29,113 bases of DNA. It comes from JBGTCY01 sp041748615 (GTDB lineage Bacteria; Bacteroidota; Bacteroidia; Chitinophagales; CAIOSU01). The stretch is from NCBI GenBank assembly GCA_041748615.1, contig JBGTCY010000007.1:1-29113 (forward strand), in the 5' to 3' direction. This document shows, piece after piece, positions 22,191 to 29,113 of this stretch. Positions within the stretch are counted from its first letter, which is position 1, and every line of letters starts with the position of its first letter. Position numbers and translations under genes: made by a program. The notes beneath the pieces are model-generated. The model searched no databases. It had not been told where the DNA came from and saw only the letters and a list, made by a program, of their open reading frames with translations.

Positions 22191-22495
22191 TGAAGATATT
22201 GATTGATATGAACCTTTCCCCGGAATGGGTGAAAACGCTCAAACAGGAAGGTTGGGAAGCGATTCACTGGTCATCGGTCGGAAACCCTAAATCTCCTGAC
22301 CATCAAATAGTGGAATGGGCGCGTACGCATGAGTATATTGTTTTCACCCATGACCTTGACTTCGGGGCAATATTGGCAAGCACAAAAGCTGAAGGACCCA
22401 GCATTATTCAAGCACGTGTGCAGGATGTCATGCCCAAGAGTTTGAAAAAGCGTTTAGTTCCAATTTTACGACAGTATGAAAATATGCTGAATTAA
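22190..22495 (+). CDS. DUF5615 PIN-like protein, putative toxin
   Basis: The 101-residue protein begins MKILIDMNLSPEWVKTLKQE with the first PIN-type aspartate Asp6. It then has AIHWSSVGNPKSPDHQIVEW and the acidic motif 'VFTHDLDFGAIL' (about 55-66). These acidic residues would bind the metal of a PIN-like nuclease. With the DUF433 gene it forms a compact two-gene unit. The 217 bp behind it, up to the VWA gene stop, hold nothing recognisable. Confidence 0.9.
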   Translation: MKILIDMNLSPEWVKTLKQEGWEAIHWSSVGNPKSPDHQIVEWARTHEYIVFTHDLDFGAILASTKAEGPSIIQARVQDVMPKSLKKRLVPILRQYENMLN

Positions 22496-22712
22496 GGCGC
22501 TATGTTACCATTGATGAAAATAAATCAAGAGTTCGCATTCTTCCGTTCTCTTAACACGGTGATATTTAATTCTTCAAATCCATTCTAAGTGACGGGGATG
22601 ATGAACGCGGGAAAGTTTCCACTTACTGCATCTCGTAAAAAAAGTTTGTAAAATCATCAAATCGTATGATTGCCTTTAAACCCTTCTTAGAAAGGAGCCC
22701 TCGTCCCTCGAC

Positions 22713-23927
22713 TTAAATATTTTTCTCCCGTGCCGTCTGATATTTCCTTTTTTTGTCTTTGAGGCTTTTCATGCACTCGGTGATGCCGTTGACGGTGAGG
22801 GGGAACATGCGGTTTTCCGTCCATTCGCGGATGATTTTGGTGGAGGCGAAGTAGTCCCAGCCGTGTTCGGGGTTGGGATTGAGCCAGGCGAGGAAGGGGT
22901 AGTTTTCTTTGAGCCGTTGCAGCCAGACGATGCCCGGCTCGTCATTGTGATGCTCCACGCTGCCGCCCGAATGCGTGATTTCGAAAGGCGACATGGCGGC
23001 ATCGCCCACGATAATGACTTTGTAGTCGCGGTTGTATTTGTGGAGCACCTCGAACGTGGGGATGCGCTCGCTGCGCCTACGGTTGTCTTTCCACACGCTT
23101 TCGTAAATGCAGTTGTGAAAATAAAAATATTCGAGATGCCGGAATTCGTGGCGGGCAGCGGTGAACATTTTCGCGCAGGTTTCGATGTGGTCGTCCATCG
23201 AGCCGCCAATGTCGAAGAAGAGGAGCACCTTGACGCGGTTGCGCTCGGAGGGCACCATCTTGATGTCGAGCATCCCGGCATTTTTGCAGGTGCGCTGGAT
23301 GGTGTCGTCAATATCGAGTTCTTCTTCAGCGCCTTCGCGGGTGAAGACGCGCAGGCGCTTGAGGGCGAGCTTGAGGTTGCGCACATCGAGTTCTTCATCA
23401 TCGCTGAGGTTGGCGAACTGGCGCTGGTCCCACACCTTCACCGCGCTGCGGTTGCGGCTGCCGTCCTGCCCGATGCGGAAGCCTTCGGGGTTGTAGCCGT
23501 TAGCGCCAAAAGGCGAGGTGCCGCCCGTGCCTATCCACTTGTTGCCGCCCTCGTGCCGCTTTTTCTGCTCTTCCATCAGTTGTTTGAAACGCTCCATGAG
23601 CTTGTCCAAACCGCCCATTGACTGAATGAGTTTTTTTTCTTCTTCTGAGAGGAAACGCTCTAAGTTTTTGCGCAGCCACTCTTCGGGAATTGCTCCGAGG
23701 GTTGTGCCTGATTTTTTTTCCGCGTTTCTGAAATATTCTCCGAACAGTTGGTCGAATTTATCGAGATGGCTTTCGTGCTTGATGAAAATGCTGCGGCTGA
23801 GGCAGTAGAAGTCGTCCACGCTCATGTTCGCCAAGTCTTCATCGAGCGCTTCGAGCAGCGTGAGGTACTCGTGCATGCTGACGGGGATGCCGTTTTTTTT
23901 GAGGAGGAAGAAAAAGTCGAGGAACAT
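22713..23927 (-). CDS. VWA-domain protein, CoxE-like, partner of the MoxR ATPase
   Basis: The 404-residue protein has an N-terminal region typical of this family (FLLKKNGIPVSMHEYLTLLE), then 'NKWIGTGGTSPFGANGYNPEGFRIGQ' (about 129-154) and AVKVWDQRQFANL. A von Willebrand A domain contains the metal motif DIGGSMDDH (239-247), close to the canonical DxSxS with Gly at the middle position. MoxR-VWA pairs act as chaperone-like machines that insert or activate metal cofactors in partner enzymes; the client is unknown. The usual upstream partner, moxR, is here 1.2 kb away, with a toxin-antitoxin module and a DUF4357 gene between. It has its own -7 box at 23941-23948. Confidence 0.9.
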   Translation of the reverse strand: MFLDFFFLLKKNGIPVSMHEYLTLLEALDEDLANMSVDDFYCLSRSIFIKHESHLDKFDQLFGEYFRNAEKKSGTTLGAIPEEWLRKNLERFLSEEEKKLIQSMGGLDKLMERFKQLMEEQKKRHEGGNKWIGTGGTSPFGANGYNPEGFRIGQDGSRNRSAVKVWDQRQFANLSDDEELDVRNLKLALKRLRVFTREGAEEELDIDDTIQRTCKNAGMLDIKMVPSERNRVKVLLFFDIGGSMDDHIETCAKMFTAARHEFRHLEYFYFHNCIYESVWKDNRRRSERIPTFEVLHKYNRDYKVIIVGDAAMSPFEITHSGGSVEHHNDEPGIVWLQRLKENYPFLAWLNPNPEHGWDYFASTKIIREWTENRMFPLTVNGITECMKSLKDKKRKYQTAREKNI

Positions 23928-23940
23928 GGTTATAAATAAT

Positions 23941-23948
23941 CAAAAGTA
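23941..23948 (-). promoter_or_regulatory. TAnnTTTG -7 box for the VWA gene
   Basis: Minus strand TACTTTTG, an exact match, 13 bases before the ATG at 23927. The nearest TTG upstream leaves only 14 bases of spacing, so the -33 element is unclear. A promoter of its own would compensate for separation from moxR. Confidence 0.45.
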
Positions 23949-24051
23949 AAAGTAACACTAAGCAATATTTAGTTAGTAAGCAAAATGTTAGTAAATAAGT
24001 TTTGTAAGTTCTAAATAAGTTCTTTTATCTGTAAAATAAATCTTAAGAACT

Positions 24052-24492
24052 ATGAAAACAAAAATTGAACTAGAAATTGACCAAGAAACTTTGATAAAAC
24101 TTGGAAAACAAAAATTACAAGAGTTACTTCAAGGTATTAATTCATCTAATGAAAACATTGAGGCTGTTCCAAATGAGAATTTTCCAGCACCAATAAATGG
24201 AAATTATGAACAGTATGAAATAGTGCGCCCTAAGAGAGAAGTTAATGTAATAGGTATAGCTCTTTCCGGAGGACGTATAAAAGTATTAAAAGGTTCGCGA
24301 TTTAGTAAAACTGTTGCACCAATGTTTTCGGGCTCATATGCAGAATATAGAATTGGGCTTTTTAATAGAGGAGTATTGAATGAGAATTATGAACTTACGG
24401 TTGATTATGAATTCTCTTCGATGTCTGCAGGTGCATCAGTTATTTTAGGAACACAATGTAATACAAGTCCATGGAGAAAGAAATCCAACTAA
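24052..24492 (+). CDS. DUF4357-domain protein
   Basis: The 146-residue protein has an N-terminal helical part (MKTKIELEIDQETLIKLGKQ), a linker, and a C-terminal domain (about 67-146) with 'ALSGGRIKVLKGSRFSKTVAP', then 'YRIGLFNRGVLNENYELTVDYEFSSMSAGASVILG'. This matches DUF4357 ('VLKGS.A', 'F..DY.FSSPSAAA.VVLG'). The domain often sits at the end of restriction or nuclease-related proteins; alone, its role is unknown. The gene is visibly richer in A and T than its neighbours, suggesting transfer. Two TAAATAAGTT copies lie 20 bp apart just upstream (23992-24001, 24012-24021). Its stop overlaps the convergent PIN toxin stop. Confidence 0.75.
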   Translation: MKTKIELEIDQETLIKLGKQKLQELLQGINSSNENIEAVPNENFPAPINGNYEQYEIVRPKREVNVIGIALSGGRIKVLKGSRFSKTVAPMFSGSYAEYRIGLFNRGVLNENYELTVDYEFSSMSAGASVILGTQCNTSPWRKKSN

Positions 24493-24908
24493 TTATTCCA
24501 GTATTCCCTGTAATACTCGCCAGGAGAAATAATCCTGACACCTCTAAATTCTGAAAAAGTAAAATCCTTACTGTTGCCGGTTATCAGGAAGTCAGCGCCC
24601 GCGCTCACAGCAAGTTCAAGAAATTTATTGTCGTCAGCATCTTTTATCACTTCCAATTTTATGGAAGGCTTATGTGAAATTGCAACCCGCTTTACGTGTC
24701 TGAGAACATCCTTCGCACTTGCGGCAAAGTCTTTGTATTTGGAAAAACGAGTGTAAGCTATCACCGCTTCATATTCATTTAAGATTTCTGATGAAATCAG
24801 CAACCGTACTTTATTGGGGGCTACCAAACCGTGCAGAATTTTATAAGGAAAGCCTTTTCTGAGAATAGCAGAGATAAGGATATTCGTGTCTAAAACAATG
24901 CTATGCAC
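24489..24908 (-). CDS. PIN-domain toxin (putative toxin-antitoxin ribonuclease)
   Basis: The 139-residue protein has the PIN nuclease acidic set: Asp7 in IVLDTNILISA, a Glu in 'SEILNEYEAVI' (about 40-50), Asp92/Asp93 in DADDNKFLELA, and Asp106 in 'GADFLITGNSKDF'. It matches the 'putative toxin component, PIN family' group. It overlaps the upstream antitoxin by eight bases, and its stop overlaps the convergent DUF4357 gene. Metal-dependent RNA cleavage is the family activity. Confidence 0.9.
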   Translation of the reverse strand: MHSIVLDTNILISAILRKGFPYKILHGLVAPNKVRLLISSEILNEYEAVIAYTRFSKYKDFAASAKDVLRHVKRVAISHKPSIKLEVIKDADDNKFLELAVSAGADFLITGNSKDFTFSEFRGVRIISPGEYYREYWNN

Positions 24909-25119
24909 GTTTCCTTGCCTTTTCTATTTCAGCATTAATCTCTTTCATCGTCAGTTTTGATAAGCCGCTTTTTTTCGCAAGTTGTACAGACTTGTCAATA
25001 CTCTGCTGAAAAGTAACAGATAGAATATTTTCCCGCAAGTCTTTAAAAGAGATTTTACTTTGCTTGCTGAAATACTGCTTATAATCATTATCGCTGACGG
25101 AAATCTGAATTGTTCTCAT
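24901..25119 (-). CDS. Antitoxin partner of the PIN toxin
   Basis: A 72-residue protein: MRTIQISVSDNDYKQYFSKQ, then 'ISFKDLRENILSVTFQQSIDKSVQLAKKSGLSKLTMKEINAEIEKARKRA'. The N-terminal strand followed by helices resembles RHH-type antitoxins, and the basic Ala/Lys/Arg-rich C-terminus is common in partners of PIN toxins. The call rests mainly on position and the eight-base overlap with the toxin. It starts 55 bases behind the moxR stop on the same strand; TAACTTCG at 25138-25145 is a near-match -7 box. Confidence 0.75.
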   Translation of the reverse strand: MRTIQISVSDNDYKQYFSKQSKISFKDLRENILSVTFQQSIDKSVQLAKKSGLSKLTMKEINAEIEKARKRA

Positions 25120-25173
25120 TTTTTTGATGGGTTATTTCGAAGTTAGGAAATTTAAGAAATCGTAAATCCTCAC

Positions 25174-26007
25174 TCATCTATACAACTTCCCTAAATTCAG
25201 CAGCAACTCCAAATCATGTTCGTTTTTTAACAATGCTCCGGCATGTGGCGGCAGATAGGTGCGCAGGTCAGCGTTATCCATTTCGCGCTCGTCCACTTCA
25301 TCCATCAATAAAAGTTTCAGCCAGTCGAGCAGTTCGCTGGTGGTGGGTTTCTTTTTCAGCCCGCGAATGTCGCGCAGATCATAAAATATTTTCATCGCGT
25401 TGGCTACCAATTTTCTGCGCAATCCGGGAAAATGCACCTCTACAATTTCGTGCATCGTAGCCTTCTCCGGAAAGCGGATGTAATGAAAAATACATCTGCG
25501 CAGAAACGGGTCTGGCAGTTCCTTTTCATTGTTGGAAGTGATGAAAACGATGGGGCGGTTTTTAGCGGAAATATTTTTTTGGAGTTCGTAACAGTAAAAC
25601 TCCATTTTGTCCAACTCCAGCAGCAAATCATTCGGAAACTCAATGTCGGCTTTGTCAACTTCATCAATCAGCAAAACCACCGATTCATCCGTGTCGAAGG
25701 ACTCCCACAATTTTCCTTTCTTGATGTAATTAGCGATGTTTTCAACGCCATCTCTTCCCAACTGTGAGTCGCGCAAACGCGAAACGGCATCATATTCATA
25801 CAAACCCTGCTGCGCGGTGGTAGTGGATTTGACATGCCAGGTGATGATTTTTTTATTCAGCGCTTTCGCTACTTCGTGCGCGAGCAGTGTCTTGCCTGTT
25901 CCCGGCTCGCCTTTTACCAACAACGGTTTTTGTAAATGAATCGCGGCATTCACGGCAATCTGTAATTCGCGCGTGGCGATATAGTTTTCTGTTCCCTGAA
26001 ATTGCAT
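25174..26007 (-). CDS. MoxR-type AAA+ ATPase
   Basis: The 277-residue ATPase has Walker A GEPGTGKT (33-40), 'WHVKSTTTAQQGLYEYDAVSRLRDSQLG', Walker B VLLIDEVDKAD (111-121), sensor 1 PIVFITSNNEKELPDPFLRR and an arginine-finger region, with the C-terminal lid 'LKKKPTTSELLDWLKLLLMD'. The sequence resembles the CoxD-like MoxR members that pair with CoxE-like VWA proteins; that partner lies at 22713-23927. Together they would remodel a client metalloenzyme. Confidence 0.92.
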   Translation of the reverse strand: MQFQGTENYIATRELQIAVNAAIHLQKPLLVKGEPGTGKTLLAHEVAKALNKKIITWHVKSTTTAQQGLYEYDAVSRLRDSQLGRDGVENIANYIKKGKLWESFDTDESVVLLIDEVDKADIEFPNDLLLELDKMEFYCYELQKNISAKNRPIVFITSNNEKELPDPFLRRCIFHYIRFPEKATMHEIVEVHFPGLRRKLVANAMKIFYDLRDIRGLKKKPTTSELLDWLKLLLMDEVDEREMDNADLRTYLPPHAGALLKNEHDLELLLNLGKLYR

Positions 26008-26378
26008 TTGTTTGTGTGTTTAATTTTTATTGATGAGATGTTTGGGTGTCAATATTTTTTAAAAAAAAAGTCCACGGTCCACTGACGACAGTCCACGGTC
26101 GAAAGTCCATAGTTGATAGTCCTTGTCCATAGTTCCCCAGACGACAGTCCCACAGTTTAAACTTCAATGTACTACCGGATTTAATCGTCCAACAAATCTA
26201 AAATCTAACTTCTAAAATCTGAATCCTAATTCTCTTTCCAAAGTTAACCATCCTCATTTCTGCCTGATAGTACAATAATTAGAACACTTTATTCAGTTGC
26301 GTTTCTACATCTTGACATTCATCATGATTATTAATTAATCATTAAGTTATTTTCGCTTTTTAAAAAAAAATTAGTGAG
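26008..26378. repeat. Intergenic gap with 'gtccatagtc' and 'aaatctaa' quasi-repeats
   Basis: The divergent gap between moxR and the TonB receptor holds no gene. 26070-26154 consists of imperfect units: AGTCCACGGTCCACTGACGA, CAGTCCACGGTCGA, AAGTCCATAGTTGATAGTC, TTGTCCATAGTTCC, CAGACGACAGTCCC. 26194-26230 repeats AAATCTAAAATCTAACTTC and TAAAATCTGAATCC. They resemble the tracts at 16466-16519 and 6646-6712. No clear TAnnTTTG box for the receptor gene is seen. Confidence 0.6.
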
Positions 26379-28757
26379 ATGAGAATTGCAATTGTACTGC
26401 TGCTTTTTATTACTGTCACTGCCTCAAATCTTTTCGCACAAAATGGAACGGTTTCCGGTCAGGTGTTTGACTCAAAAACAAAAGAAGCATTGCCCGGAGT
26501 GAATGCGGAAGTGCGAAATGAAAAAGGTACCACAACTGACCTTGACGGTAATTTCAAACTTGAATTGGAACCGGGGCGCTATTTTTTAACTTTTTCATTT
26601 ATCGGCTATCAGAATGCCACGCGCGAAGTCAGAGTTGCGGAAGGACAAATCACGGAATTGAAAGTAGGTTTATTTGAAAAATTAGAAGAGTTGGACATCG
26701 TAGTTGTCACCGGCAGCAAATACGAGCGAAGGATTTCTGAAGAGGTTACTTCCATTGAAGTGATGCGACCGGAGGTGATGAAAAATTCGAACAACGTCAT
26801 CGTTGCGGAAGGACTCAGCCGGATTTCCGGACTTTCGCTGATTGACAACCAGGCTTCCATTCGCGGAGGCAGCAGCTATTCGTATGGGGCTGGAACACGG
26901 GTATTGATGATGGTGGATGGCTTATCCATGCAGACGCCCGACCGCAGCGACATCCGCTGGAACTATGTGCCGATGGAAATCATGGAACAAATAGAAGTGA
27001 TTAAAGGCGCTTCCTCCGCTCTATATGGCGCTTCCGCATTGAATGGCGTCATCAATTTCAGAACCGCCTGGCCCAAATCAGAACCTGAAACCGAAGCGAC
27101 CGTTTTCTGGCAGGGCTATGCTCCGCCCGCCCGCAGGGAATTGAAATGGTGGGGGGCTCCAACAGAAGAAAACATCGCGCTTGATAATGACCCTAAATTA
27201 CTGATGCCGCAACGCTATGGGGGCAATTTTTCCTACAAAAAAAAGGTGGACCGTTTTGATTTTGTCGTAGGCGCATTTTTTCTGAAAGACCGTGGTTTCG
27301 TCCGCATGAACGACCAGCAATTTGTTCGCATGACGGGAAAATTCAGACACCGTCCTGAAAAATGCGACCGGCTCACCTACGGCATCAGTATCAACCTGCA
27401 GGAAAGCCGCGAGAGTGATTTCTTTTTCTGGAAAGACCAGGATAATGGGGGATATGTTCCTTTCGGCAGTAATGATTATGACCACAGAGGGACTCTCACG
27501 ATTTACGGAAAACAGAACATGACCTTTGACCCGTGGGTGAGTTACTATGATAAAAAAGAAGGAAAACACAGTTTGCAAACACGCTATTATCGCAACGCCA
27601 CTCAATTTACCGTGAATTTCCCGACCGGAAATTTAGTCATGGCGGAATACCAGTATCAGCGGAAATTTCAGCGCGGTTATAACTTCACGGCAGGAGCGAA
27701 TGCCCAGTATTTAACAATACAGGACCGCTCATTCGGTCACAACACGGGCAGCATCACGGCATTATTCGCGCAGCTTGATAAAAAATTCGGAAGGTTCAAT
27801 CCCGTGTTAGGCGGCAGATGGGAGATGTTCCGGCTCAATGAAGAAGTTGGCTATTCAAATCCCATCGGTCATTTCGGCTTGAACTATCAGGCGGGCAAAC
27901 GCACTTTCCTGCGCTACAACATCGGGCAAGGCTATCGTTTTCCGAGCATTGCCGAGCGATTTGTTTCTGAACGCGTGGACATCATTTCCGTGTTTCCCAA
28001 TCCCGATTTAAAACCGGAATATGGATTCACGAGCGAGTTGGGCGTTAAGCAAACTGTTAAAATCAGCGAGTGGCTTGGATATGTGGACCTCGCTTTTTTC
28101 TGGATGGAATATTGGGATTTAGTGGAGTTTCAATTCGGTTTGTACGCCCCCACTCCCATCCCTCCCGGCTCTTCAATTTTGGATTATATCGGTTTCAGAT
28201 CTCAAAATGTGAGCCGTGCCCGAATCGCGGGATTTGAATTTTCTTACACCGGTGAAGGAAAATTAGGAAGTATTCCGATGCGCCTGCAAGGCGGCTATAC
28301 CTATACCTACCCCGCGGAAATAGGCGCTGAAGGAGATACTACTCTTCGCAATGCCTGGAATTATCTCGGAAACATGTTCAGGAGTACTGTTTACATGGAT
28401 GATAATTTGCTGCAGGGATTGCTGCCTTACCGCTACCGCCACCAATTAAAAGCGGATATCGAGATTGACCTGAAGCGATTTACATTTGGGACACAGTTTC
28501 AGTATTACAGTTTCATGGAAAAAATCGAAGAAGTGTTCGCGGTATTTATTCCTGGTGTGAATGAATTCAGGGACAAAGCGCTGGAACGCAAAGTGAGTGG
28601 CGACATTTTCTGGAATTTACGCGCTTCGTATGACATGAATAATTATGGCACTTTATCTTTCATTGTAAATAATGTTCTCAACCGTGAGTCAGCGGTGCGC
28701 ATCGCCCGCATGGACCCCCCATTGAATTTCACGGTGCAGTACCGGATAAAGATTTAA
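26379..28757 (+). CDS. TonB-dependent outer-membrane receptor
   Basis: The 792-residue protein has a signal peptide (about 1-20, ending FAQ). A carboxypeptidase-regulatory-like domain follows (about 22-105: GTVSGQVFDSKTKEALPGVN, 'FKLELEPGRYFLTFSFIGYQ'), then a TonB box-like LDIVVVTGSKYERR. The plug domain (about 118-230) has NVIVAEGLSRISGLSLIDNQ, 'VLMMVDGLSMQTPDRSD' and VIKGASSALYGASALNGVIN, and the rest is a beta barrel ending in an aromatic-rich strand. There is no SusD partner, so it is likelier to import a small ligand such as a siderophore or cofactor than a glycan; the ligand is unknown. Confidence 0.93.
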   Translation: MRIAIVLLLFITVTASNLFAQNGTVSGQVFDSKTKEALPGVNAEVRNEKGTTTDLDGNFKLELEPGRYFLTFSFIGYQNATREVRVAEGQITELKVGLFEKLEELDIVVVTGSKYERRISEEVTSIEVMRPEVMKNSNNVIVAEGLSRISGLSLIDNQASIRGGSSYSYGAGTRVLMMVDGLSMQTPDRSDIRWNYVPMEIMEQIEVIKGASSALYGASALNGVINFRTAWPKSEPETEATVFWQGYAPPARRELKWWGAPTEENIALDNDPKLLMPQRYGGNFSYKKKVDRFDFVVGAFFLKDRGFVRMNDQQFVRMTGKFRHRPEKCDRLTYGISINLQESRESDFFFWKDQDNGGYVPFGSNDYDHRGTLTIYGKQNMTFDPWVSYYDKKEGKHSLQTRYYRNATQFTVNFPTGNLVMAEYQYQRKFQRGYNFTAGANAQYLTIQDRSFGHNTGSITALFAQLDKKFGRFNPVLGGRWEMFRLNEEVGYSNPIGHFGLNYQAGKRTFLRYNIGQGYRFPSIAERFVSERVDIISVFPNPDLKPEYGFTSELGVKQTVKISEWLGYVDLAFFWMEYWDLVEFQFGLYAPTPIPPGSSILDYIGFRSQNVSRARIAGFEFSYTGEGKLGSIPMRLQGGYTYTYPAEIGAEGDTTLRNAWNYLGNMFRSTVYMDDNLLQGLLPYRYRHQLKADIEIDLKRFTFGTQFQYYSFMEKIEEVFAVFIPGVNEFRDKALERKVSGDIFWNLRASYDMNNYGTLSFIVNNVLNRESAVRIARMDPPLNFTVQYRIKI

Positions 28758-28839
28758 ACAGGATTTTACATCCATTCTAACGGTACTCTTATAAAGTCCA
28801 GTAAGGGTAGCATTTATGAAAAAATTCTTTGGAGATTTA

Positions 28840-28847
28840 TAAGTTTG
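28840..28847 (+). promoter_or_regulatory. TAnnTTTG -7 box in front of the Bro-N gene
   Basis: TAAGTTTG is an exact match and lies four bases before the GTG at 28852, so the message would be nearly leaderless. No -33 TTG at the right distance. Confidence 0.45.
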
Positions 28848-28851
28848 CCAT

Positions 28852-29106
28852 GTGAGTAACATCAAACTTTTCGAGAGTAAACAAATCCGTTCTGTTTGGA
28901 ATGAAATAGAGCAGAAATGGTATTTCTCCGTTCAGGATGTAGTCCAGGCACTTTCAGATACAGTAGATGTTAAGGGCTACATCAAAAAGATGAAGAAGCG
29001 GAACGAACAGCTAAATTCCAACTGGGGGACAATTTGTACCCCGGTTGAAATGGTGGTAGCAGACGGCAAAAAGCGGAAGGTTCAGGCAGCTAATACAATT
29101 ATTTAA
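28852..29106 (+). pseudogene. Bro-N/DinD-like antirepressor-family protein, truncated near the window end
   Basis: It starts at GTG: MSNIKLFESKQIRSVWNEIE, then 'QKWYFSVQDVVQALSDTVDVKGYIKKMKKRNEQLNSNWGTICTPVEMVVADGKKRKVQAANT', the N-terminal Bro-N fold common in phage antirepressors and free-standing chromosomal copies. In relatives I remember, the chain continues with EGLFRIIQSIPSPKAEPFK after ANT. Here it reads II and stops, seven bases before the window end. The loss of family similarity 16-20 bases before the edge suggests a deletion, a nonsense change, or a wrong junction at a contig end. Only 84 of the usual 250 or more residues remain. Confidence 0.7.
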
Positions 29107-29113
29107 CAGAAAG

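Noticed and set aside
22863..23621. Plus-strand open frame of 252 codons opposite the VWA gene
   Set aside because: Shadow of the VWA gene: biased composition and no start signal; the minus-strand protein has clear family motifs.

Overview
The window looks like a contig from the phylum Bacteroidota. Two secreted enzymes (the esterase at 11716-12891 and the phosphatase at 18918-20489) end in type IX secretion sorting domains. There is a TonB-dependent receptor with an N-terminal carboxypeptidase-regulatory-like domain. Starts are preceded by A-rich stretches rather than Shine-Dalgarno sequences. Several genes carry the Bacteroidota -7 box TAnnTTTG. DUF2452 and Bacteroidota-type intergenic quasi-repeats are also present. 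Nothing here fixes the genus.

Layout. 1-399 is a chimeric open frame: the start of a short-chain dehydrogenase runs in frame into a piece of a heavy-metal RND pump, probably an assembly or amplification artefact. 532-4699 holds a WG-repeat lipoprotein, two consecutive enzymes of the kynurenine/3-hydroxyanthranilate pathway (3-hydroxyanthranilate dioxygenase and ACMS decarboxylase) split by a hicBA toxin-antitoxin pair, and a glutamine-amidotransferase-like protein. 4748-6571 is a TPM/TPM/LemA group with lemA convergent. 6841-10323 (minus strand) is a protein-thiocarboxylate cysteine pathway: cysM-like synthase, JAMM protease, CysO/MoaD-like sulfur carrier and MoeZ-like activating enzyme. 10356-20489 is mostly housekeeping or exported functions: DUF2452, a coiled-coil membrane protein, an esterase, a photolyase-like flavoprotein, xseBA, a hydrolase/CBS pair, PPK2 and a purple-acid-phosphatase-like enzyme. 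20490-21291 is gene-poor. 21292-26007 holds an acetyltransferase, a DUF433/DUF5615 pair, and a MoxR/VWA pair split by a PIN toxin-antitoxin module and a DUF4357 gene. 26379-28757 is a TonB-dependent receptor. The window closes in a truncated Bro-N/antirepressor-like gene.

Most interesting system. The cysteine operon is preceded on the minus strand by a full Bacteroidota promoter (TTG-N20-TACTTTTG). Five bases later begins a 25-codon reading frame with six consecutive Cys codons and a seventh just before the end. Its 3' part and the following spacer hold four segments that form the classic 1:2, 2:3 and 3:4 alternatives, ending in a rho-independent terminator. This reads as a cysteine-sensing transcription attenuator for a CysO-type cysteine pathway. 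In the same operon, a palindromic repeat has landed directly behind the Gly-Gly of the sulfur carrier. It adds nine residues that would have to be removed, possibly by the JAMM protease encoded next to it, before the carrier could be activated.
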